DNA of 11,103 nt from CAZIVO01 sp964542765. Its GTDB lineage: Bacteria; Planctomycetota; UBA1135; UBA2386. The number at the start of each line of letters is the position of its first letter. Within the stretch, counting starts at the first letter, position 1. Under the pieces are notes generated by a model, which worked only from the letters and a program-made list of their open reading frames with translations, was not told the origin of the DNA and did not search any database. The translations under genes were made by a program, and so were the position numbers. Below, one piece after another: positions 1 through 7,186 of the stretch. The DNA is taken from the NCBI GenBank assembly GCA_964542765.1, contig CAZIVO010000114.1, forward strand, positions 1 through 11,103, in the 5' to 3' direction.

Positions 1-62
1 GTCGCGGGGAAGTTCCGGGAAGGGTTGAGTTGCGGTGCCGCTCGCTCCGATCTTGAAGGTAG

Positions 63-575
63 ATGGGAAGTTCCAAGGATCGTCGTCGGCGCATTCTCGC
101 CGACAGAACATTGCAGGGGAGGCTGATTTTTTCCCTCATTTGGCCGGTGGGTCTCTGCCTCGCGGTGACGGCGGCTTTGATCGGGGTGTTTTGCTCGGAG
201 CTCTCGGCCCAGGCCGAAGAGGCGGGCGTGGTCCTCGAGGGTGTGATGTCTCTGGCGTGGACCGTGCTGGCCTTCATGGCGGTCACGGCGGGCATGATCC
301 TGTATGGATCGGTCAAGCTCTCGCTCCGGGTGGCAGGGCCGATCCAGCGCCTCCGGGCGACTCTCCGAGCTGCCCGGTCCGGAGATCTCCGAGCTCGCGC
401 AGCGCTCCGTCAGGGGGATTTCCTCGATCCTGTCAGCAGCGAGGTGAATGCCCTCCTCGAGTGGATGGAGCAGCACCAGCCGAAAAGGATGGAGGACTCT
501 TCGAGCGAATCCGCTGTTGGTCCGCGATGCTCGACGGTCGGGGCCGATTCGGTCACCAGCTCGCACGATCGTTGA
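63..575 (+). CDS. Two-helix membrane protein with HAMP-like segment, no output domain
   Basis: A 170-residue protein with a basic N-terminus (RRRR at residues 7-10), a first hydrophobic helix at about 21-43 and a second at about 60-82, so a short loop of some 17 residues faces the periplasm. Right after helix 2 comes a segment with the HAMP pattern: VAGPIQRLRATLRAA (about 90-104), the small-residue/GD turn SGDLRAR, then RQGDFLDPVSSEVNALLEWM (117-136), which resembles the second HAMP helix with its D-x-hydrophobic start. HAMP domains relay conformational signals across membranes, but here no kinase, methyl-accepting or cyclase domain follows; the last 30 residues are Ser-rich and probably disordered. 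It may partner with a separate protein or act as a membrane scaffold; function is unknown. The ATG at 63 has a weak AAGG four bases upstream. Its stop (573-575) overlaps a GAGGAGG that may serve glpD, in the same frame. Confidence 0.72.
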   Translation: MGSSKDRRRRILADRTLQGRLIFSLIWPVGLCLAVTAALIGVFCSELSAQAEEAGVVLEGVMSLAWTVLAFMAVTAGMILYGSVKLSLRVAGPIQRLRATLRAARSGDLRARAALRQGDFLDPVSSEVNALLEWMEQHQPKRMEDSSSESAVGPRCSTVGADSVTSSHDR

Positions 576-580
576 GGAGG
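574..580 (+). promoter_or_regulatory. Possible Shine-Dalgarno GAGGAGG for glpD
   Basis: A strong anti-16S complement, GAGGAGG, overlaps the stop codon of the upstream membrane-protein gene. It lies 16 bases before the in-frame TTG at 597, longer than the usual 5-10, and 61 bases before the ATG at 642. If functional, it argues for translation of glpD from TTG 597; otherwise it is a coincidence. Confidence 0.3.
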
Positions 581-641
581 CTGTTCATCCTTAGCCTTGT
601 CTCGTCCGGTCGTGGACTCGATCATCGGCCGATATCAGTTC

Positions 642-2174
642 ATGCGCACCGATCCTCGTAACCTGAACGGCTGCACCGTCGATTTTCTGATCATCGGCGG
701 CGGCATCCATGGCGCAGCTTTCGCTCGTGAAGCGAGCTTGCGGGGTTGTTCCGTTGTCCTGGTCGAACGAGAGGATTTCGCCTGCGGAACCAGCTCACGC
801 AGTTCGAGGCTGATCCACGGCGGCGTTCGCTACCTCGAAAAGGGCCACCTGTCCCTGGTTCGCGAAGCTTTGCATGAGCGAGAGCGCTTGCTGCGTCTGG
901 CTCCTCATCTGGTGCGGCCATTGCCGATGCTCATGCCCTTCTTCGAGAAGGGTGGGAAGTCGCCCCTGCTCTTGAAGACAGGGTTGTGGATCTATCGTTG
1001 GCTTTCTGGTCGCAGCACTCTGCCGGCACCTCGTAGCTACGGGGTCGATGATTGTGTGCGGCTCTTCCCGCGTATCCGTACCGAGGGACTCAAGGGTGGG
1101 GCATTGTTCTTCGATGCCCGCACCGAGGATTTGCGCCTGGTGCTCGCCAATCTCGAGGACGCTGCAGCGCTGGGTGCCCGTCTGGTCAATTGGCTTGACT
1201 TGACCGGTTGTGTCGATGGGCGTTACCGCCTGCGCGATCGGTTGCGCGACGAGGAGATAGAGATCATCGCCCGGCATACGATCAACGCGGCGGGGCCCTC
1301 CGTCGATCCAGTGCGTCGTTGTCTCGACGTGGATGGCGACGATCTCGTTCGCACCAGCCGGGGCAGTCACCTCGTGTTCGGTCCGATGGACAGCGAGACG
1401 GCGCTGAGCACTTTCTTGCCGGATGGCCGGATTCAATTCGTGATCCCGCATCCCGGCGGCACGATTTGTGGAACCACCGATGTTGATGAGGCACCCGATG
1501 ACGAGGGGGTGCCCGAGTCCGACGCCCGGTATCTACTGGACTCCTTGGGTTTCTGCCTCGCGGATCCGCCTCGGCGAGAGGATGTCGAGTTTGCCTATAC
1601 GGGCTGGAGATCCTTGCCCAACAAGCGTGGGCCGGCAGGAGCCTTGAATCGAGAAGCCTTCATCGTTTCCGAGTCCTGCGCCGGCGGTCAGGTACACAGC
1701 ATCGTCGGCGGCAAGTTGACCACGCATCGGTCGCTCGCCGAGCGAATCATCAATGATCTGATCGGCTGTGCCGACCCCTCGCCGAGCCGATCCCGGCCGC
1801 TTCCTGGCGGGGATGGTTCGCAGGAGGTCGGTGACCCGCTCTGGTGGCGTCATGGTTCGGCGACTCCTTCGATCCGGGCCCTGTCGAGCAGCGATCCGAG
1901 CTGGCTGGAGCCGATCTGCCCACATCGCGACCTTCTCCGGGTCGAAGCGGTCCATTCTCTGCGTGCGCAGGGCGCGGTCACCTTCACGGATCTGATGCTG
2001 CGCCGTCTGTTTCATTCTCAGGGTCCTTGCATGGAGGAGTCATGCTTGCGGCCCTTGTATGACCTTTATCTCGCCGAGCGACAGTTCGAATTGCCGGAGT
2101 CTTTCGACAAAAGCTGCACCGAGCTACGGGCGGCAGTGGCGGCATTGCGGGGAGTCTTAAGGCCGGCGGATTGA
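642..2174 (+). CDS. glpD: FAD-dependent glycerol-3-phosphate dehydrogenase (aerobic type)
   Basis: Oxidises sn-glycerol 3-phosphate to dihydroxyacetone phosphate at the inner face of the membrane, passing electrons through FAD to the quinone pool. Numbered from ATG 642 (510 residues, normal for GlpD): FAD Rossmann motif IIGGGIHG at 17-24 with the ribose-binding acidic residue E42, then GTSSRSSRLIHGGVRYLE at 49-66, a GlpD signature. GTTD at 277-280, TGWRSL at 320-325 and GGKLTTHR at 356-363 follow. R63/Y64, R323 and K358 sit where E. coli GlpD has its substrate-binding residues, by family knowledge. The C-terminal helical domain (about 430-510) contains the family-like stretch VEAVHSLRAQGAVTFTDLML. 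The start is uncertain: TTG 597 adds 15 residues and has GAGGAGG 16 bases upstream, while ATG 642 has no good Shine-Dalgarno but leaves the usual short lead before the FAD motif. No glpF or glpK lies next to it, so the source of glycerol 3-phosphate (lipid turnover or uptake) cannot be told here. Confidence 0.93.
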   Translation: MRTDPRNLNGCTVDFLIIGGGIHGAAFAREASLRGCSVVLVEREDFACGTSSRSSRLIHGGVRYLEKGHLSLVREALHERERLLRLAPHLVRPLPMLMPFFEKGGKSPLLLKTGLWIYRWLSGRSTLPAPRSYGVDDCVRLFPRIRTEGLKGGALFFDARTEDLRLVLANLEDAAALGARLVNWLDLTGCVDGRYRLRDRLRDEEIEIIARHTINAAGPSVDPVRRCLDVDGDDLVRTSRGSHLVFGPMDSETALSTFLPDGRIQFVIPHPGGTICGTTDVDEAPDDEGVPESDARYLLDSLGFCLADPPRREDVEFAYTGWRSLPNKRGPAGALNREAFIVSESCAGGQVHSIVGGKLTTHRSLAERIINDLIGCADPSPSRSRPLPGGDGSQEVGDPLWWRHGSATPSIRALSSSDPSWLEPICPHRDLLRVEAVHSLRAQGAVTFTDLMLRRLFHSQGPCMEESCLRPLYDLYLAERQFELPESFDKSCTELRAAVAALRGVLRPAD

Positions 2175-2272
2175 GTTGTGGGATGGCGCGCAGGCCAATC
2201 GGGGGGCATTGTGTGGGTCACTTCGATGTGATGGTTCAGCTTGATGCGGGTTCGGGCTAGCTTGTGAGGGTG

Positions 2273-4099
2273 ATGAGCGAAGGTTTTCCATGTGCTCCGG
2301 ACTTTCCGGTCGGGTTTGACTGGATCAATACCGATCAGGCCTTGAGCTTGGACGGGGAACTGTCGGGCCACGTGCTGATCGTGGCGATGTGGACATCATC
2401 ATGCGTCAACAGTCAGCAGGCCTTGACGACCCTGCGGTTCCTGGAACAGCAGTTCGCCGATCGCCCGTTTTCCGTGGTGGGTGTTCATTCGGCCAAATTC
2501 ACCGCCGAGCAGGATGCTGCCCATGTGCGTGACCTCGTGCGTGTCCACGACATCTCGCATCCGGTTGTCATCGATGAAGACAGGAAGATCTGGCGCTCGT
2601 TTGCGTGTCGCGGCTGGCCGACGATCGTGATCATCGACGCCCAGGGCCGCGTGCGGTTCAAGGGCGTCGGCCAACCTGATCAGCACCGTCTTTCACTCGG
2701 GGTCGAGGCGCTGTTGCAGGAGGGTGAGAAAGCCTCCACCTTGTCGCTTTCGCCACTGGAGATCGATGAACCCGAGGAGTTGGAGCGGCGTGGGCTGTTC
2801 CGCCCTTGCGGGCTCGCGATCGACGAGGATCGCGAGATCCTGTGGATCACCGATACCGGCAACCATCGCCTCATCGGTGCTGATCTCGCGACCGGGGAGG
2901 TCAGGTCGGTGATCGGCAACGGCCATTGTGGATTTGCGGATGGCGGCCCGGACACCGTGCGCTTCTTCCAACCGCGCGGCCTTGCCATCGACGAGGATCA
3001 GCTGTTCGTCGCTGACATGGGCAATCACATGGTGCGTGTCGTCAATCTCGGGGATGACGAGGTTTCCACGATTCTCGGCACCGGACGCCGGACGGTTGAC
3101 GAGAGCGGCGGCATGGCGGGTATCGACCAGGGGCTCAACGGGCCGGCAGGTCTGTGGTTTCACGATGGAATGCTCTACATCGCGATGGCCGGACAGCACC
3201 AGATCTGGGCGATGGAGGTGGATACAACGACTGCGTTCAGCTTTGCCGGTAGTGGTGATCAGGGCATCGTCGATGGAAATGTCGATGCGGCGTCCCTGGC
3301 GCAACCCTTCGCCCTGGCCGTGCACGGTGAGCGATTGGCCTTTGTCGATGCTGCAACCAGCGCGCTGCGACTCATCGACCTCGATGGCAGCGAGGTGGTG
3401 ACGCTGATCGGCAAGGGACCGTTCGAGTTCGGCGACCGTGATGGCTCGCTCGAGGATGCCGAGCTGCAGTGCCCGCTCGATGTCGTTTACCATGGCGATG
3501 AACTTCTCGTTGCGGACACTTTCAACAGCAAGATCAAGCGTGTCCACGGAGATGTGATAGAGACCATCGCCGGTCCTGATGATGGTTTGCACCATCCCGA
3601 GGGGCTGGCTGTCAGGGGTGACACCCTGTTCATCGCGAACACGGCGGCCAGCAGTATCCTTCGTCTGAATCTGGCGAGCGGGGAGGTCGACGAGATGACG
3701 CTGCGGGGCCTTGACGATGCTGCCGTCGCCCAGGACGAGTTCCAGAGCATCAGTTTGCGATCGAGGGCCGACGCGACCGTGAAGATCTACTTGCCCTTGC
3801 CATTTGGCACGCGGCTTCATCCCGAAGTTCCTGTGCGTGCGGATGTCGAGAATGTTGATGGGCATCCGTTGCTCATCGATATGCATGTCCAGCCCGATGT
3901 TCTGGCCGAGATGGTGGTGATCAGTGGCCTGTCCATGACCGACGAGGGCGAGGGGTCTTTTCGCATCCGTATTCGTGGCATGGTCTGTGTCGACGAGGAT
4001 GCGGTCTGCCATCGTTACGAATGGTCTCGCGTGGTGCCGGTCTCGCTCGACCCCGAGGCGGCCACCGAGGTGGAGATCGAAGACTACGGCAGCTACTAG
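2273..4099 (+). CDS. Thioredoxin-like / NHL beta-propeller protein (NHLRC2 type)
   Basis: A 608-residue cytoplasmic-looking protein (no signal peptide). Residues about 9-150 form a TlpA/thioredoxin-like domain: a short lead with APDFPVGFDWIN, strand VLIVAMWTSSCVNS, and the cis-proline region GWPTIVIID (W115-P116-T117). Six NHL propeller blades follow, beginning near residues 177, 233, 290, 344, 400 and 441, each starting with a [P]xGLA-type turn and ending in a strand such as LFVADMGNHMVRVV. A C-terminal beta-rich domain (about 480-608) completes the NHLRC2 layout. NHLRC2-like proteins have CCINC at the active site; here it is SCVNS, so C44 is kept but the resolving position is S47. The biochemical role of the family is poorly known; a redox or protein-interaction role is inferred. 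Candidate starts are GTG 2264, GTG 2270 and ATG 2273; ATG 2273 is chosen because GAGGG lies just upstream, though its spacing is short. It sits 98 bases after glpD and may have its own promoter. Confidence 0.9.
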   Translation: MSEGFPCAPDFPVGFDWINTDQALSLDGELSGHVLIVAMWTSSCVNSQQALTTLRFLEQQFADRPFSVVGVHSAKFTAEQDAAHVRDLVRVHDISHPVVIDEDRKIWRSFACRGWPTIVIIDAQGRVRFKGVGQPDQHRLSLGVEALLQEGEKASTLSLSPLEIDEPEELERRGLFRPCGLAIDEDREILWITDTGNHRLIGADLATGEVRSVIGNGHCGFADGGPDTVRFFQPRGLAIDEDQLFVADMGNHMVRVVNLGDDEVSTILGTGRRTVDESGGMAGIDQGLNGPAGLWFHDGMLYIAMAGQHQIWAMEVDTTTAFSFAGSGDQGIVDGNVDAASLAQPFALAVHGERLAFVDAATSALRLIDLDGSEVVTLIGKGPFEFGDRDGSLEDAELQCPLDVVYHGDELLVADTFNSKIKRVHGDVIETIAGPDDGLHHPEGLAVRGDTLFIANTAASSILRLNLASGEVDEMTLRGLDDAAVAQDEFQSISLRSRADATVKIYLPLPFGTRLHPEVPVRADVENVDGHPLLIDMHVQPDVLAEMVVISGLSMTDEGEGSFRIRIRGMVCVDEDAVCHRYEWSRVVPVSLDPEAATEVEIEDYGSY

Positions 4100-4111
4100 G
4101 CTTCGTGGGGC

Positions 4112-4132
4112 GGCCGCTTCAGTGCAGCGGCC
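4112..4132. terminator. Hairpin between convergent genes
   Basis: A perfect 7-bp inverted repeat, GGCCGCT (4112-4118) and AGCGGCC (4126-4132), with a 7-base loop. It lies 12 bases past the stop of the thioredoxin-NHL gene and covers the last codons of the convergent permease gene, whose TGA falls in the loop (4119-4121). Neither strand shows a T-tract after the stem, so it is not a classic intrinsic terminator. It may stall polymerase, protect 3' ends, or be chance in a GC-rich region. Confidence 0.3.
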
Positions 4133-5813
4133 AGACCAGCAAGATCATCGGCACGCTGACGGCGACCACGAGGATCTCCAGCGGTAGCCCCATCCGCCAG
4201 TAATCACCGAAGCGATAGCCGCCCGGCCCCATGATGATGGTGTTGTTCTTGTGGCCGATCGGGGTCAGGAACGCGCACGATGCGGCCACGGCCACGGCCA
4301 TCAGGAAGGGGTCCGGGTTGGCGTCCAGACGTGTTGCGATATCGATGGCGATCGGTGCCGCGATCAATGCGGTCGCGACATTGTTGAGGATGTCGGACAT
4401 GGTCATGGTGATGATCATGAGAATCACCAGCACGACGATGACCGGCATGCCCTGCGTCCAGTCGACGATGGATTGGGCGATCAGAGCCGTGCCACCGCTG
4501 CTCTCGAGAGCCGAGCCGATCGGGATCAAGGAGCCGAGCAGCACGATGACCGGCCACTCCACCGACTCGTAGAGTTGTTTCGCCGGTACCAGTCCGAGCA
4601 GTACGTAGAGCAGTGCGGCGGCGGCGAGGGCGACCGGCAGGTAGAGGACCCCGGTGCTGGCGGCAGTGATGGCGGCGGTGAAGAGGCCGATCGCCAGCCA
4701 GGCCTTCTTGCGTTGCAGCATGCGCAGACCTCGTTCGGCCAGGGGCAGGCAGCCCAGCCAGGTGGTGGCCTCCGCGAGGCGGTCCTCGGGGCCGGATAGC
4801 AGCAAGATGTCGCCGGCCTGGATGTGCAGCTTGCGTACGCGATCGCGGAAGGGCCGTCCCTGGCGCGACACGCCCAAAAGCATCACCCCGTGACGATAGG
4901 CGAGTTGCAGGCTCATGGCGGTTCTGCCGTCGATACGCGCGCCCTGTGGCACCACGACCTCGGTCAGGGTGAGCGGGTTTCCTGCCGACCCGGCCGTGCG
5001 TTTCGTTCCGAGGTGCTCGAGCTTGGCGGCGCCGACGAACTTCTCCATGGCCTCGGCGGAGCCCTCGATCACCAGCAGATCATCTGCTCGGATCTCTTCA
5101 CGGCGGGCGGTGCCCGGTAGCCGCTTGCCATTGCGGATCAGGCCGAGGATGGCGAGGTCGTGCTCTTCGGCCAGGGGATACAGATCCTGCAGGCGTTCGC
5201 CAACAGCGCTGGAGTCTTCGCTCACCCGGGCCTCGGCGATGTAGCCTTCGAGATCCTGTAGTTCCTGGCCGACGTTGTGCTTGCCGCGTTCGGCCGGCAA
5301 CAGGCGCCAGCCGATGGTGGCCACGAACAGCACACCGGCGATGGCCACGACTCCGCCGACTGCAGCGAAATCGAACATGCCATAGGGCTCACCGAGAGCA
5401 TCGCCCCTGAAGGTGGCGACGACGATATTGGTCGGCGTTCCGATCAGGGTCACCATGCCGCCCAGGATGGTGGCAAAGGACAGGGGCATCAGGGTCAGGG
5501 CCGGGCTGCGCTCCGCCTTTTCCGCTGCTTCCATGTCCACGGGCATCAGCAGTGCCAGTGCGGCGACATTGTTCATCAGTCCCGACATCGCCGCGCCGAT
5601 CCCGGCCATGAAACCGATATGCAAGCCGATGGTCCTGGTTCCGCTGACGACGTGGCGCGCGACCATTTCGATGGCACCGGAATTGGAGAGTCCGCGGCTG
5701 ACGATCAGCACCAGGGCGATGATCACGGTCGCCGGGTGGCCGAAGCCCGAGAAGGCATTTTCGGTGGAGACCACGCCCGCGGCCAGCGCGACCACCAGTG
5801 CTCCGAAGGCCAC
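4119..5813 (-). CDS. DASS/SLC13-family permease with two TrkA-C (RCK_C) domains
   Basis: A 564-residue inner-membrane transporter as read from GTG 5813. Two hydrophobic halves frame a soluble insert. The first half carries SGLMNNVAALALLMP (77-91) and the re-entrant motif LIGTPTNIVV (123-132); the second carries MSDILNNVATALIAAP (472-487) and LTPIGHKNNTIIMGPGGYRFGD (about 516-537), both hallmarks of the divalent anion:sodium symporter family. The insert holds two regulatory TrkA-C domains, about 183-268 and 280-356, each with the pattern G-x-I...L-R/H-I-x-A-G-D-x-L-L-L. Relatives transport sulfate, dicarboxylates or other anions; substrate cannot be assigned from sequence. The N-terminus is probably incomplete as called: a hydrophobic helix typical of the family continues in frame upstream to about 5921 without a canonical start (see the separate entry). 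It lies downstream of nagA on the same strand and may be co-transcribed with it. It converges with the thioredoxin-NHL gene, 19 bases apart. Confidence 0.92.
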   Translation of the reverse strand: MAFGALVVALAAGVVSTENAFSGFGHPATVIIALVLIVSRGLSNSGAIEMVARHVVSGTRTIGLHIGFMAGIGAAMSGLMNNVAALALLMPVDMEAAEKAERSPALTLMPLSFATILGGMVTLIGTPTNIVVATFRGDALGEPYGMFDFAAVGGVVAIAGVLFVATIGWRLLPAERGKHNVGQELQDLEGYIAEARVSEDSSAVGERLQDLYPLAEEHDLAILGLIRNGKRLPGTARREEIRADDLLVIEGSAEAMEKFVGAAKLEHLGTKRTAGSAGNPLTLTEVVVPQGARIDGRTAMSLQLAYRHGVMLLGVSRQGRPFRDRVRKLHIQAGDILLLSGPEDRLAEATTWLGCLPLAERGLRMLQRKKAWLAIGLFTAAITAASTGVLYLPVALAAAALLYVLLGLVPAKQLYESVEWPVIVLLGSLIPIGSALESSGGTALIAQSIVDWTQGMPVIVVLVILMIITMTMSDILNNVATALIAAPIAIDIATRLDANPDPFLMAVAVAASCAFLTPIGHKNNTIIMGPGGYRFGDYWRMGLPLEILVVAVSVPMILLVWPLH

Positions 5814-5927
5814 GAGGTCGTAGCGTACCCGCCCCCAGACCAGCAGGGCGAACAGCGCGGCCAGGATCGTGAACAGGATGATCTGATCGGTATTGATGGG
5901 CAGTTGGCTCCACTCAGGCAGACATCG
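5814..5927 (-). other. Probable N-terminal coding extension of the permease lacking a canonical start
   Basis: Between the TGA at 5930-5928 and the GTG at 5813 the permease frame stays open for 38 codons. Read in that frame it gives LPEWSQLPINTDQIILFT, then ILAALFALLVWGRVRYDLV, which is the usual first helix of DASS proteins followed by the G-R-x-R-x-D-x-V connection into helix 2. No ATG, GTG or TTG is in frame. A Shine-Dalgarno-like AGGA (5934-5931) and ATG (5925-5923) lie with good spacing but one base out of frame; removing T5922 would join that ATG to the extension. A CTG at 5921-5919 is the only near-cognate start at the right place. Real coding content is likely; the cause of the missing start is not settled. 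Confidence 0.55.
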
Positions 5928-6015
5928 TCATCCTACTCGGGCATGGGCCGAAGACCTCGTCCGGCAGGGTCATTCTTCTCCTCGCTGACGGCTGGCTTGA
6001 TCGGTGCTGCACGGT

Positions 6016-7146
6016 TCATGCGAGATCCAGGAAGCGGGCCTGCCCATCGGCATCCAGGAAGGTCAGCAAGGCTCGCTTACCAACGGCGAGATCCCCCCAG
6101 CTTTCGGCATCGATGGCTCGGGCCGGATTGGTGGCGGCGATGCGGGCCAGAGTTGCTGGCCCGGCCTCGGGCAGGATTTCCAGGAACTGGCGAATGGCGG
6201 CGGTCATCGTCAAGGCCGACCCTGCCAGTGCCCCCTGCTCGTTGCGCACCACGCCATCGGTCAGGTGCACGGCATCTCCTTGGATTCGGTAATCGCCATC
6301 GGGCATGCCGGCTGCCGAGACGGCATCGGTGATGAGGATGGTGCGTTCGGCTCCGAGGCACCGCCAGGCATTGCGGACCATGGCTGGATGAACGTGGGCG
6401 CCGTCGAGGATCAACGAGCAGGTCAACCGGGTTTCGTCGAGCACCAGACCGGCGAGGCCCGGACGTCGGTGGTGGATAGGGCCCATCGCGTTGTACAGAT
6501 GGGTGGCGAGCCGGGCACCGGCGTCGACGCAGGCGGCCAAGCCGTCGGTGGTCTTTCCGTGCCCGATCGATACCGAGACGCCCGCTTCGCGAAGCCGGTG
6601 TATCGCTGCGGGGGCGCCGTCGCGGCCAGGGGCGAGGGTGACCAGGCGAACCTGTCCACGGCCGGCGCGGATCAGAGCATCGATACGATCCGGCGTCGGG
6701 TCGACGAAGCTGTCAGCCTGATGAGCCCCCTGGGCTTCCAAAAATGGCCCCTCGAGATGGATGCCCAGCGGGATGGCCAGATCGGGCTGGCTTTCGTCGA
6801 AGGCTTCGATCCAGTCGGCCAGGGCGGACGTTTGCGCGAGCATTCGCTCCATTGGCGCGCTGATCAGGGTGGGTAGGAAGGCGGCCGCACCGCCTTCCCG
6901 CGAGCATCGGGCGATGGCGTTCAGGGCCTCGGGATTGGCCTCATCCGCGCTGTGGCCGGCACCGCCGTTCACCTGCAGATCGATCAATCCGGGAAGGACT
7001 ACCCCGTCGAGTTCGAGTTCTCGCTCGGCTTGCGGTATTTCCTGGCCGATGGCTGCGATCAAGCCGTCCTGTACGAGCAGATTGACGCCTTTGGCGAGGG
7101 TGTCGCCGAGGACTGTAGCTCGGGGTTTCAGAAGGATCGTGTTCAC
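6016..7146 (-). CDS. nagA: N-acetylglucosamine-6-phosphate deacetylase
   Basis: Hydrolyses GlcNAc-6-phosphate to glucosamine-6-phosphate and acetate in the cytoplasm, feeding amino sugars from uptake or cell-wall recycling into glycolysis or new cell-wall synthesis. Numbered from GTG 7146 (376 residues; E. coli NagA has 382). It shows PGLIDLQVNGGAG (52-64), HLEGPF (130-135), GHGKTT (195-200), THLYNAMGPIHHR (215-227), DGAHVHP (248-254) and ITDAVSAAG (272-280). Metal ligands and catalytic residues E132, H196, H216, H251 and D274 fall at almost the same numbers as in the E. coli enzyme, which supports the GTG 7146 start and a functional amidohydrolase barrel. A longer alternative begins at ATG 7188, adding 14 residues with no family similarity and overlapping the start codon of the divergent gene; the much longer open frame to 7446 runs inside that gene and is not credible. 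No nagB, nagK or PTS gene is present. The permease gene follows on the same strand about 90 bases downstream. Confidence 0.94.
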   Translation of the reverse strand: MNTILLKPRATVLGDTLAKGVNLLVQDGLIAAIGQEIPQAERELELDGVVLPGLIDLQVNGGAGHSADEANPEALNAIARCSREGGAAAFLPTLISAPMERMLAQTSALADWIEAFDESQPDLAIPLGIHLEGPFLEAQGAHQADSFVDPTPDRIDALIRAGRGQVRLVTLAPGRDGAPAAIHRLREAGVSVSIGHGKTTDGLAACVDAGARLATHLYNAMGPIHHRRPGLAGLVLDETRLTCSLILDGAHVHPAMVRNAWRCLGAERTILITDAVSAAGMPDGDYRIQGDAVHLTDGVVRNEQGALAGSALTMTAAIRQFLEILPEAGPATLARIAATNPARAIDAESWGDLAVGKRALLTFLDADGQARFLDLA

Positions 7147-7186
7147 GATGGTGTTCGGACTATGATCGCATATCCGACACGCCAAC

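Noticed and set aside
2175..2272. Promoter or terminator in the gap after glpD
   Set aside because: Only a 4-bp TCAC/GTGA inverted repeat (around 2218-2232) and no T-tract or convincing -35/-10 pair were seen.
2693..4012. Long open frame of 439 codons on the - strand, antisense to the thioredoxin-NHL gene
   Set aside because: Its translation has no recognisable domain and is rich in H, R and D in the manner of a mirror of GAT/GAC/CTG-rich coding sequence; the + strand frame has clear thioredoxin and NHL repeats.
5277..6332. 351-codon open frame on the + strand across the permease 5' end and nagA 3' end
   Set aside because: Low-complexity Q/G/H/D-rich translation spanning two well-supported - strand genes; a GC-rich shadow.
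7161..7166. TATGAT as a -10 box for the gene at 7187
   Set aside because: A good -10 match, but no -35 is recognisable at the right spacing (CGTGTT at 7138-7143), so support is too thin to list.
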